Part shown: in pieces, positions 17,493-24,637 of the stretch | Position numbering within the stretch: position 1 is the first letter of the stretch | How the letters are laid out: each line of letters starts with the position of its first letter | Assembly: GCA_902557775.1 (NCBI GenBank) | Contig: CACEBD010000006.1 | Span: forward strand, 1 to 34,872 | Direction of reading: 5' to 3' | Source of the DNA: an uncultured Pelagibacteraceae bacterium | GTDB lineage: Bacteria > Pseudomonadota > Alphaproteobacteria > Pelagibacterales > Pelagibacteraceae | Length of the DNA stretch: 34,872 bases | Notes under the pieces: generated by a model | What the model was told of the DNA's origin: nothing | The model's database searches: none | Seen by the model: the letters and a program-made list of their open reading frames with translations, nothing else | Program-made: the position numbers and the translations under genes

Positions 17493-17817
17493 AAAAAAAC
17501 ATAATGATTGGGATTTTTCTAATGCAGGAAGAATCAGGCAGGCTGAAAGAATGAGAGATCTTACTGATAATTTTCTCAGAATGGGAAATAACGTAGTAGC
17601 AGATTTTATATGCTCTACACCAGAATTAAGAAAATTGTTTAATCCAAATTTTACTGTATGGGTAAATACAATTGAAAGTAGCAGGTTTAGTGATACAAAT
17701 AAAGTATTCGTAAAACCAACAAAAATTGATATTGAGGTTAAAACAAAATATGCAGATTATTGGGCGCCTATAGATGCAAAAAAAATTAATGAGATAAATC
17801 AAATTCAAATTATTTAA
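17482..17817 (+). pseudogene. N-terminally truncated kinase fragment, paralogue of 20902-21675
   Basis: 111 codons, openable only from a TTG inside the sulfotransferase gene. 'NDWDFSNAGRIRQAERMRDL', 'VADFICSTPE', 'VWVNTIESSRFSDTNKVFV' match the kinase domain of the intact protein at 20902-21675 almost segment by segment. The first 35 or so residues, including the ATP-binding P-loop, are missing, and so is the whole C-terminal nucleotidyltransferase domain. Without a P-loop it cannot be a kinase. It ends 1 nt before the GmhA-like gene. The most likely origin is a recombination that fused the 3' end of the sulfotransferase gene to a second copy of the kinase gene. Confidence 0.75.
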
Positions 17818-17818
17818 A

Positions 17819-18388
17819 ATGGATAAAAAAAACTTTCTTAAAACATATTTTCAAAATCTCGAAAACTTACTCAAATTTTCTGATAATGATATAAAAAATT
17901 TAATCTTAGTAAGTGAATTAATGATTGAAGCTAATAAGAAAAAAAAGAAAACATTAATTTTTGGTAACGGAGGAAGTGCTGCTATTGCGAGTCATTTTAG
18001 TGTTGATGTAACAAAAAATGCTAGGGTGCGGTGTATGAATTTTAATGAATCTGACTTGTTAACTTGTTTTTCGAATGATTTTGGATATGAAAAATGGGTA
18101 GAAAAATCAATTGAGTTTTATTCAGATCCAGATGATATATTAATACTTATTTCTGCAAGTGGTTCATCAAGAAATATGATAAACGCTGCAAAATTTGCAA
18201 GAAAAAATAAAATAAAATCTATTATTACATTTACTGGAAACAACGAAAACAATGAATTAAAAAAACTTGGCGATATTAGTTTTCACGTAAATAGTGCCGC
18301 TTATAATCACATTGAAAATGTTCATCAAATTCTACTCTTATCACTAGTTGATTTAATTATTGGTAAATCAGAGTATTCACCCAATTAA
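17819..18388 (+). CDS. gmhA: Phosphoheptose isomerase (SIS domain)
   Basis: 189 aa, usual length. The SIS-domain phosphate-binding motifs are GNGGSA (49-54) and 'SASGSSRN' (112-119). The C-terminal E-N-V-H (E166 to H169) corresponds to the catalytic Glu/His region of GmhA. The enzyme converts sedoheptulose 7-phosphate to D-glycero-D-manno-heptose 7-phosphate, the first step to ADP- or GDP-heptose for LPS core or capsule. No other heptose genes are in the window, so the rest of the route would lie further left, or the enzyme is a GmhA-family isomerase of a related sugar. Confidence 0.85.
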   Translation: MDKKNFLKTYFQNLENLLKFSDNDIKNLILVSELMIEANKKKKKTLIFGNGGSAAIASHFSVDVTKNARVRCMNFNESDLLTCFSNDFGYEKWVEKSIEFYSDPDDILILISASGSSRNMINAAKFARKNKIKSIITFTGNNENNELKKLGDISFHVNSAAYNHIENVHQILLLSLVDLIIGKSEYSPN

Positions 18389-18426
18389 AATTTCATTAAA
18401 CCGAATTAATCATATCTAATTTATCT

Positions 18427-19326
18427 ATGGAAAATAGTCCTTTAGTTTCTATTTTAATTAATTGTTATAATTCTTCTAATTTTATAGTTCGAGCTGTATC
18501 TAGCGTAATAAATCAAACATATCAAAATTGGGAACTAATTATATGGGATGATGGATCAACAGATGATACAATTAAAATTTTAAAGAATAAATTTAACGAC
18601 AAAAGAATTAAAATTTTTTCGCAAAATACAAATGAAGGTTTAGGCCCTAGTAGAATTAATGCAATAAAGAAAATAAATGGGTCCTTAGTTTCAATTCTTG
18701 ATGCCGATGATTTTTATAATAATCAAAAAATATATAAGCAAGTCGAAGTTTTCAAAATGAATAAAAAAGTTGCGATATGTGCTACATGGGCTAATTTTTA
18801 TGATGAAAGTTTAAATTTGGTTGAAAAATTTGAAAGTGAATTAACAAATGAAGAAATTAAAAGAAGATTATTATTAGTTAATATATTTCCTCACTCCTCT
18901 GTAATGTATAGAAAAGATTTGGCCATTAATTGTGGATGGTATTCTGAACTATATGAATATTCTCAAGATTTTGATTTAACTGTGAAACTGATAAAAAATA
19001 ATGAGTTATACTTAGTAAAAGAGAATTTAACAAATATAACTCAACCATCAGATAGTATGACTAAATCTGAAAAATATAATTTCATCAGAATAAAAGAAAA
19101 TATAAAAATTTTAGAAACTAATTTAAAACATGATAAACTTTCAAATAAAGATTTTAAAAGAATTAAGTCTATAATTGAAACTAACTATTTGAAACTTTCA
19201 ATTAAACAACTTAAAACTGATTTTTTACAATCAATTATTAAAATTTTTTCCATAATTTTTAAAAATCCTTTAATATTTTTCAAATTTAAATTAGTAAGAA
19301 CTCTCTTAGAAAGAAAAAAAAGATGA
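18427..19326 (+). CDS. GT2 family glycosyltransferase
   Basis: 299 aa. The N-terminal 'LVSILINCYN' strand, the UDP-binding D-D-G-S at 41-44, and the D-A-D-D at 92-95 that coordinates metal and sugar nucleotide are typical GT-A/GT2. A later 'YSQDFDLTVKL' segment fits the acceptor-side acidic motif. The C-terminus is basic with a hydrophobic stretch that may associate with the membrane. It should add one sugar to a lipid-linked glycan at the cytoplasmic face. A 38-nt gap separates it from gmhA, and its last 4 nt overlap galE. Confidence 0.88.
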   Translation: MENSPLVSILINCYNSSNFIVRAVSSVINQTYQNWELIIWDDGSTDDTIKILKNKFNDKRIKIFSQNTNEGLGPSRINAIKKINGSLVSILDADDFYNNQKIYKQVEVFKMNKKVAICATWANFYDESLNLVEKFESELTNEEIKRRLLLVNIFPHSSVMYRKDLAINCGWYSELYEYSQDFDLTVKLIKNNELYLVKENLTNITQPSDSMTKSEKYNFIRIKENIKILETNLKHDKLSNKDFKRIKSIIETNYLKLSIKQLKTDFLQSIIKIFSIIFKNPLIFFKFKLVRTLLERKKR

Positions 19327-20306
19327 AAGTTTTAGTCACAGGCGGCGCAGGATATATTGGTAGCCATTTAGTATGGGAATTTTTAGGTAAAAAATGTGAT
19401 ATCTCTATTATTGATAATTTAGAATTTGGAAGTCAGTCTTTAATACCCAAAAATATAGATATATTAGTTGCGGATATTTCTGACGAAAAAAAAATTTTAA
19501 AATTATTACAAAAAAAAAAATTTGACATTGTTATTCACTTAGCCGCTTATACTAAAGTAGCAGAGTCAGTTAGAGATCCAAAAAAATATTATGAAAATAA
19601 TTTTGAAAAATCGAAAAAATTTTTTAATTTTTGTATAAGAAATGGCATAAATAAATTTATTTTTTCATCAACATGCGCTGTTTATGGAAATTCAAATGAT
19701 ATTAATCTTTTTGAGAACTGTAAAAAAAATCCGCTCAATGCTTACTCTGATAGTAAATGGAAAGTGGAGCAATATTTAGAGAAAATTTCTCTAGAAAATA
19801 ATTTATCAATAGTTACTTTGAGATATTTTAACGTTACAGGGGCAGACGATCAGATGAGATGTGGGTTAATTTCAAACCCAGAAAATTTAATCAAGGCTCT
19901 TTGTGAATTTATTTTAGGTAAAAGAAAAAAATTTATTGTAAATGGTCTAGATTATAATACAAAAGACGGTTCCGCAGTAAGAGACTTTATTCATGTTTCT
20001 GACTTGGTTGATTTACATTATCTAGCAGCAGAAAAACTTATAAAGCAAAATAAAAATTTTTATGAAGTTTATAATTGCGGTTATGGCAAAGGTTTTTCCG
20101 TTCTAGAGATAGTGAATGCTTTTGAAAAAATAATAAAAAAAGAAATTAATTATAAAATCGGCAAAAGAAGAGATGGAGATGCTGAGATTGCAGTTGCAAA
20201 TGTAGATAAACTTTTAAAAGAGTTTAATTGGAGTCCTAAAAGGAATAATTTGGATATTATTTTAGAATCTTCTTTGAATTGGGAAAAAAAAATATTAAAT
20301 TTATAA
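19323..20306 (+). CDS. galE: UDP-glucose 4-epimerase-like protein
   Basis: 327 aa. TGGAGYIGSH at 6-15 binds NAD, 'SSTCAVYG' at 115-122 has the catalytic Ser/Thr region, and YSDSK at 141-145 supplies Tyr and Lys. 'RYFNVTGAD' and 'RDFIHVSDL' are GalE hallmarks. It interconverts UDP-glucose and UDP-galactose (or the N-acetyl forms) to supply glycan precursors. It is the last gene of the variable island. Its stop codon (20304-20306) begins just after the centre of a 32-nt perfect palindrome that abuts the tRNA gene. Confidence 0.9.
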   Translation: MKVLVTGGAGYIGSHLVWEFLGKKCDISIIDNLEFGSQSLIPKNIDILVADISDEKKILKLLQKKKFDIVIHLAAYTKVAESVRDPKKYYENNFEKSKKFFNFCIRNGINKFIFSSTCAVYGNSNDINLFENCKKNPLNAYSDSKWKVEQYLEKISLENNLSIVTLRYFNVTGADDQMRCGLISNPENLIKALCEFILGKRKKFIVNGLDYNTKDGSAVRDFIHVSDLVDLHYLAAEKLIKQNKNFYEVYNCGYGKGFSVLEIVNAFEKIIKKEINYKIGKRRDGDAEIAVANVDKLLKEFNWSPKRNNLDIILESSLNWEKKILNL

Positions 20307-20319
20307 ATTTAATATTTTT
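20288..20319. terminator. 32-nt perfect A/T palindrome at the island/core boundary
   Basis: The 16-mer AAAAATATTAAATTTA at 20288-20303 is followed directly by its exact reverse complement at 20304-20319. The second half contains the galE stop and ends at the base before tRNA-Val. The sequence ends in T5. As RNA it could fold into a long A-U stem with a minimal loop, so a weak intrinsic terminator or an RNase processing site 5' of the tRNA are both possible. A cruciform or an AT-rich promoter element cannot be excluded. The palindrome is seen directly; its role is inferred. Confidence 0.5.
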
Positions 20320-20394
20320 GGGCATGTAGTTCAGTGGTAGAACGCTTCGTTGACATCGAAGAGGTCATAAGTTCAATTCTTATCATGCCCACCA
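20320..20394 (+). tRNA. tRNA-Val (anticodon GAC)
   Basis: Full cloverleaf of 75 nt with encoded CCA. The acceptor stem GGGCATG pairs with CATGCCC. The D arm has AGTGGTAGA, the anticodon stem CTTCG/CGAAG holds the loop TTGACAT (anticodon GAC), and the T arm is ATAAG-TTCAATT-CTTAT. GAC reads GUC and GUU valine codons. It lies 13 nt after galE and 63 nt before 5S rRNA, so it probably belongs to the rRNA-side transcript. Confidence 0.95.
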
Positions 20395-20397
20395 AAT

Positions 20398-20432
20398 ATA
20401 AGTAAAATGCGATCAATCAACTGTTTACTTAT
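20398..20432 (+). other. 9-bp RNA stem between tRNA-Val and 5S rRNA
   Basis: ATAAGTAAA at 20398-20406 pairs perfectly with TTTACTTAT at 20424-20432 across a 17-nt loop. There is no following T-run, so it looks more like a processing signal between the tRNA and 5S precursors than a terminator. The role is inferred. Confidence 0.35.
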
Positions 20433-20457
20433 TAATTCAAAAAGATTATAAAACTTT

Positions 20458-20573
<116 letters not shown>

Positions 20574-20583
20574 TTTTAAAATT

Positions 20584-20709
20584 ATGAAAATAGCTAGCTC
20601 ATTAAAATCATTAAAAAAAAGAGACCTTAACTCAAAGCTAGTTAAGCGTAGAGGGAAGCTTTACGTAATAAATAAAAAAAATCCAAAGTTTAAAGCTCGC
20701 CAAGGTTAA
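20584..20709 (+). CDS. rpmJ: 50S ribosomal protein L36
   Basis: 41 aa beginning '[19 protein letters not shown]' and ending 'NPKFKARQG', the alphaproteobacterial form of L36. It has no Cys, so it is the zinc-free type. The ATG lies only 10 nt after the 3' end of 5S rRNA and no Shine-Dalgarno is visible, so it must be translated from the rRNA transcript or from a very short leader left by 5S processing. Confidence 0.93.
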   Translation: MKIASSLKSLKKRDLNSKLVKRRGKLYVINKKNPKFKARQG

Positions 20710-20710
20710 A

Positions 20711-20821
20711 ATGAGCGAGGAAGATTTCAAAAAAACTTATAACGGTTTTACAAAGTTTGTTCTTTGGGGAACTCTAGCCGTTGTCTTAATATTAGTAATA
20801 CTTGCAATAACTTTATTATAG
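20711..20821 (+). CDS. aa3-type cytochrome c oxidase subunit IV-like small membrane protein
   Basis: 36 aa. A short cytoplasmic N-terminus 'EEDFKKTYNGFTKFVLWG' is followed by a single hydrophobic helix of about 18 residues at the C-terminus. The Y-x-G-F-x-K-F then W-G pattern leading into the helix is that of the small alphaproteobacterial aa3 oxidase subunit IV family (COX4_pro_2). It starts 1 nt after the rpmJ stop, so the two are co-transcribed. The main oxidase subunits are not in the window. Confidence 0.75.
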   Translation: MSEEDFKKTYNGFTKFVLWGTLAVVLILVILAITLL

Positions 20822-20901
20822 GTCTACTTCTATTAATATTAAGTTGATTAATATAAATAAAAGTGTATCAAAACTTAAATTAAAACAAAAAATATTCTAA
20901 A

Positions 20902-21675
20902 ATGAAAAAAAAAATTTTAATAATGGGTTTACCAGGAGCAGGAAAGACTTATTTAGCAGAAAGACTTGCTCCTTTATTAGACGCTAACTGGCTAAATGCT
21001 GATAAAGTTAGGAAAGAAGCTGATGATTGGGATTTCAGTCCAGAAGGGAGACAAAGACAAGCTAACAGAATGAAAAATTTAGCTGAAAAATCTATAGTCT
21101 CTGGAAAACATGTAATAGCAGACTTTGTTTGCCCCACTCCAAAAACAAGAGATGATTTTCAAGCAGATATAACTATTTGGATGGATACAATTTCCGAAGG
21201 TAGATTTAAAGATACAAATAAAATGTTTGTACCTCCAGAAAAATATGATTTTAGAATTAAAGAAAAAAATGGAGAAATTTGGGCAATGAAGATTTCAGAT
21301 AAAATTCAAGAATATCAATGGGACAACAAAAAACCCACAGCACAGATGCTTGGCAGGTGGCAACCATGGCACATTGGACATCAAAAATTATTTGAAGAAA
21401 TAATAAAAAAAACTGGTCAAGTAAATATTATGGTTAGAGATGTTCAAGGAGTGGGAGATAATCCTTTTGATTTTGATTCTGTAAAAAAAAATATTGAGAG
21501 TGCTTTAGTTGATTTTAAAAAAAGAGTAAAAATTACTTTAGTTCCTAATTTAACAAATATTTGTTACGGAAGAGGAGTTGGTTATAAGATTGAAGAAATA
21601 GTTTTAGACGCAAATACTCAAAAAATTTCAGCTTCTAAAATTAGAGATAAAATGAGACAAGAAGGAAAACTTTAA
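20902..21675 (+). CDS. CysC-like kinase fused to HIGH-motif nucleotidyltransferase
   Basis: 257 aa with two domains. Residues 1-140 are a P-loop kinase (GLPGAGKT at 9-16, 'NADKVRKEADDWDF', 'VIADFVCPTP') related to adenylylsulfate kinases. Residues 145-257 are a cytidylyltransferase-like domain with 'GRWQPWHIGH' (HIGH at 157-160) and a C-terminal ISASKIR (242-248), as in NMN adenylyltransferase-type enzymes. Annotation pipelines often call this adenylylsulfate kinase, but the kinase lacks clear APS-binding residues and the second domain suggests paired phosphorylation and nucleotidylation of one small molecule. It stands alone between cox subunit IV and pntAA, about 70-80 nt from each. A truncated copy of the kinase half lies at 17482-17817. 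Confidence 0.8.
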   Translation: MKKKILIMGLPGAGKTYLAERLAPLLDANWLNADKVRKEADDWDFSPEGRQRQANRMKNLAEKSIVSGKHVIADFVCPTPKTRDDFQADITIWMDTISEGRFKDTNKMFVPPEKYDFRIKEKNGEIWAMKISDKIQEYQWDNKKPTAQMLGRWQPWHIGHQKLFEEIIKKTGQVNIMVRDVQGVGDNPFDFDSVKKNIESALVDFKKRVKITLVPNLTNICYGRGVGYKIEEIVLDANTQKISASKIRDKMRQEGKL

Positions 21676-21676
21676 A

Positions 21677-21703
21677 TTTACATTCAATTACGATAAATAT
21701 AAT
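21677..21703 (+). promoter_or_regulatory. Candidate promoter for pntAA-pntAB-pntB
   Basis: TTTACA at 21677-21682 and a perfect TATAAT at 21698-21703, spaced 15 nt, lie in the 68-nt gap before pntAA. A start about 7 nt further on would leave a leader of some 34 nt. The spacing is shorter than ideal and the region is AT-rich, so this is tentative. Confidence 0.38.
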
Positions 21704-21743
21704 TAACTCACTTTAGAGAAAATTTAAAAGAAAAATAACATTT

Positions 21744-22838
21744 ATGATTGTTGGTTCAATAAAAGAAGACATAATTTCAGAGAAAAGAGTTTCTATCACT
21801 CCTGAGACAGCAAAAAACATAATTAATTTAGGATTGAAAGTGTGTATTGAAAAAAATTACGCTACTCATTTAGGTATCGACGATAACGAATATAAAAAAA
21901 CTGGAGTAGAAATCAAAGATTCCTCAAGTGAAGTTTTAAACTCAAGTAATTTGATTATTAAAGTAAATTGCCCTTCTGAAAATGAAATCAGTTTATTAAA
22001 AGAGAAAACAATTTTAATTGGAATGCTCAACCCGTCAAAAAATAAAGATCAAATAGATAAAATTGTTAAAAAAAAAATAAAAATTTTTTCACTTGAATTA
22101 TTACCTCGTATCACACGAGCTCAGTCCATGGATGTATTATCCTCTCAATCAAATTTAGCTGGATACAGAGCGGTAATAGATTGTGTTGCTGAATTTGAAA
22201 AAGCTGTCCCTATGATGATGACAGCTGCTGGAACCGTACCAGCTGCTAAAGTCTTGGTCATCGGAGCTGGGGTGGCAGGTTTACAAGCAGTTGCGACTGC
22301 AAAAAGATTAGGTGCGATAGTTTCAGCAACTGATGTTAGAGCAGCATCAAAAGAACAAGTTGAAAGCTTGGGCGGAAAATTTTTGACCGTTGATCAAGCA
22401 GAGGATATGGAAACAACCGGAGGATATGCAAAAGAAACCACAGAGGATTATAAAAAAAAACAAGCTGAAATGATGAAGGAAGCACTTAAAAAAAATGATA
22501 TAGTCATTTGCACTGCACTAATTCCAGGTAAACCGGCACCAAGAATATTAACCGAGGATTTAGTGAAATTAATGAAACCTGGATCTATAGTTTACGACAT
22601 GGCAGCAGAACAAGGAGGTAACTCTGCATATTCGGAAGCTGGAAAAATAAATACTATTCAGGGAATAAAAGTAATCGGTGTGAAAAGTTTAATGAATAGC
22701 TTACCACTTACTGCATCTAGTTTATACGCTAAAAACTTGTTTAGCTTCTTAAGAAATTTATATAGTAGAGAAAAAAAAGATTTTAATATTAATTTAGAGG
22801 ATGAGATAATTACAAAATCATTAATAGGGGAAGTTTAA
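21744..22838 (+). CDS. pntAA: NAD(P) transhydrogenase subunit alpha part 1
   Basis: 364 aa, the soluble NAD(H)-binding domain I of the proton-translocating transhydrogenase. 'KVLVIGAGVAGLQAVATAKRL' region (about residues 171-190) is the dinucleotide fold; 'QSNLAGYRAV' and 'PRITRAQSMD' are conserved family segments. It passes hydride between NAD and NADP using the proton gradient, giving NADPH for biosynthesis. This three-gene form (AA, AB, B) is common in alphaproteobacteria. The gene is 2 nt from pntAB. Confidence 0.95.
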   Translation: MIVGSIKEDIISEKRVSITPETAKNIINLGLKVCIEKNYATHLGIDDNEYKKTGVEIKDSSSEVLNSSNLIIKVNCPSENEISLLKEKTILIGMLNPSKNKDQIDKIVKKKIKIFSLELLPRITRAQSMDVLSSQSNLAGYRAVIDCVAEFEKAVPMMMTAAGTVPAAKVLVIGAGVAGLQAVATAKRLGAIVSATDVRAASKEQVESLGGKFLTVDQAEDMETTGGYAKETTEDYKKKQAEMMKEALKKNDIVICTALIPGKPAPRILTEDLVKLMKPGSIVYDMAAEQGGNSAYSEAGKINTIQGIKVIGVKSLMNSLPLTASSLYAKNLFSFLRNLYSREKKDFNINLEDEIITKSLIGEV

Positions 22839-22840
22839 TT

Positions 22841-23152
22841 ATGGAAATAGATCCGTTTATATTTAGATTAAGTATATTTATTTTATCAATCTTTATCGGC
22901 TATTATGTTGTTTGGAGTGTTACACCATCTCTACATACACCTTTAATGTCAGTAACCAATGCAATTTCATCTGTCATAATTGTGGGTGCTATAATAGCTG
23001 CATTAGCTGGATCAACAGAGAGTATTTTTGATATATCAAGTATTTTTGGATTTTTAGCTATTGTATTAGCCGCAATAAATATTTTTGGTGGATTTTTAGT
23101 AACTCAAAGAATGCTTCAAATGTATAAAAAAAAAAAAGATAAAAAGAAATGA
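22841..23152 (+). CDS. pntAB: NAD(P) transhydrogenase subunit alpha part 2
   Basis: 103 aa, membrane part of the alpha subunit with about three hydrophobic helices and a Lys-rich C-terminal tail. 'HTPLMSVTNAISSVI' is the family signature, with conserved His and Asn residues in the proton channel. The stop overlaps the first base of the pntB start by 4 nt. It assembles with pntAA and pntB products in the inner membrane. Confidence 0.95.
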   Translation: MEIDPFIFRLSIFILSIFIGYYVVWSVTPSLHTPLMSVTNAISSVIIVGAIIAALAGSTESIFDISSIFGFLAIVLAAINIFGGFLVTQRMLQMYKKKKDKKK

Positions 23153-24552
23153 TATCCTCAAATTTATCAGCAATTTTTTATTTAATCTCAGGAATATTAT
23201 TTATTCTTGCATTAAGAGGATTGTCTTCCCCGGATACATCCAGACAAGGAAATTATTTCGGGATTGCAGGTATGATAATTGCAATTGTAGTAACATTTTT
23301 ATCAGTTGGAAATTTTTCTAATTCAATAGTTTATGTCGTAATTTTTTTATTAGTAGGCGGAGCTATTGGAGCTTTTATAGCCTTTAGAATCCCAATGACT
23401 GCAATGCCAGAGTTGGTTGCAGGTTTTCATAGTTTAGTCGGATTAGCTGCAGTTTTTGTTGCTATAGCAGCTTTCCAAAATCCTGAAGCTTTCAAGTTAG
23501 GAGTAGTTGGCGGAATTAAACTAGCAAGTTTAATAGAAATGTCTATTGGTGCTGCAGTAGGAGCAATTACCTTTTCAGGATCTATAATAGCTTTTTTAAA
23601 ATTAAGAGGAATAATGTCTGGCTCTCCAATAACTTTTGGTGGTCAACATTTTTTAAATTTGACACTAGGAATAGGAATTTTTGTACTAATTTATTATTTG
23701 TGTATGAGCCAGTCAGCAAATATTTTTTGGACTGTAATAATAATTTCTTTTCTAGTGGGTGTTTTACTAATTATACCTATAGGTGGCGCAGATATGCCTG
23801 TAGTAATTTCAATGTTAAACTCATACTCAGGTTGGGCTGCTGCTGGGATAGGTTTTACATTAGAAAATACTGCTTTAATTATTACAGGAGCACTAGTGGG
23901 TTCTTCAGGAGCAATACTATCATACATAATGTGTAAAGCCATGAATAGATCCTTTGTAAGTGTAATACTTGGAGGTTTTGGTGCAGACAGTTCATCTAAT
24001 ACTACAAAAGAAAAGAAAGATCAAAAACCAGTAAAGAGTGGTAACGCTGAAGATGCAGCTTTTTTAATGAAAAATGCTTCGTCAGTGATTATAGTTCCAG
24101 GTTATGGAATGGCGGTTGCACAAGCCCAACATGCTTTAAGAGAGATGGTAGACAAATTAAAAAAGAACGATATTAAAGTTACATACGCCATACACCCCGT
24201 CGCTGGTAGGATGCCTGGACATATGAACGTTCTATTGGCAGAGGCTAATGTTCCATATGATGAAGTGTTTGAGTTAGAGGATATAAATAATGATTTTGCA
24301 AACTCTGACGTTGCATTTGTGATTGGAGCAAATGATGTGACAAATCCCGTAGCTAAAACAGATCCAAAGAGCCCAATATTTGGAATGCCAGTGCTTGATG
24401 TTGAAAAATGTAAATCTGTTTTATTTGTCAAAAGAAGTTTGTCCCCTGGATATGCTGGAATAGATAATGAATTATTTTATAAAGATAATACTTTAATGTT
24501 GTTTGCAGATGCAAAAAAAATGACAGAGGATATTGTTAAAAATTTAGATTAA
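23149..24552 (+). CDS. pntB: NAD(P) transhydrogenase subunit beta
   Basis: 467 aa. Eight or nine hydrophobic segments fill residues 1-270, including 'PMTAMPELVAGFHSLVGLAA' with the conserved His of the proton path. A short charged linker follows, then a soluble NADP-binding domain III with 'VPGYGMAVAQAQH', 'HPVAGRMPGHMNVLLAEA' and 'GANDVTNP', all diagnostic. It completes the pnt operon; the 83 nt after it separate it from the convergent typA. Confidence 0.95.
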   Translation: MISSNLSAIFYLISGILFILALRGLSSPDTSRQGNYFGIAGMIIAIVVTFLSVGNFSNSIVYVVIFLLVGGAIGAFIAFRIPMTAMPELVAGFHSLVGLAAVFVAIAAFQNPEAFKLGVVGGIKLASLIEMSIGAAVGAITFSGSIIAFLKLRGIMSGSPITFGGQHFLNLTLGIGIFVLIYYLCMSQSANIFWTVIIISFLVGVLLIIPIGGADMPVVISMLNSYSGWAAAGIGFTLENTALIITGALVGSSGAILSYIMCKAMNRSFVSVILGGFGADSSSNTTKEKKDQKPVKSGNAEDAAFLMKNASSVIIVPGYGMAVAQAQHALREMVDKLKKNDIKVTYAIHPVAGRMPGHMNVLLAEANVPYDEVFELEDINNDFANSDVAFVIGANDVTNPVAKTDPKSPIFGMPVLDVEKCKSVLFVKRSLSPGYAGIDNELFYKDNTLMLFADAKKMTEDIVKNLD

Positions 24553-24617
24553 TTAAAACAAAGATATTCTGCGATATAGCTGACTATAAAACAATCAAGT
24601 TTTTTAACTGATAGTAA

Positions 24618-24637
24618 AAAGACGAAATTTAGTCTTT
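24618..24637. terminator. Possible weak bidirectional hairpin between pntB and typA
   Basis: AAAGAC at 24618-24623 pairs with GTCTTT at 24632-24637 around an 8-nt loop, in the 83-nt gap between two convergent genes; it overlaps the first bases of the typA stop. The stem is short and A/T-rich, so confidence is low. Confidence 0.28.

Noticed and set aside
20320-20394. tRNA-Val as an integration (att) site for the island
   Set aside because: No duplicate of the tRNA 3' end was seen in the window and no integrase gene is present; the left end is not visible, so it cannot be tested here.
20831-20872. Hairpin and promoter-like boxes between the cox subunit IV gene and the kinase fusion
   Set aside because: A 7-bp A/T stem without a T-run and a TTGATT/TATCAA pair exist, but both are within what AT-rich sequence gives by chance.
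23700-23936. Two open frames, one on each strand, inside pntB
   Set aside because: Both are shadows of a clear membrane-protein gene; their residue composition is not protein-like.
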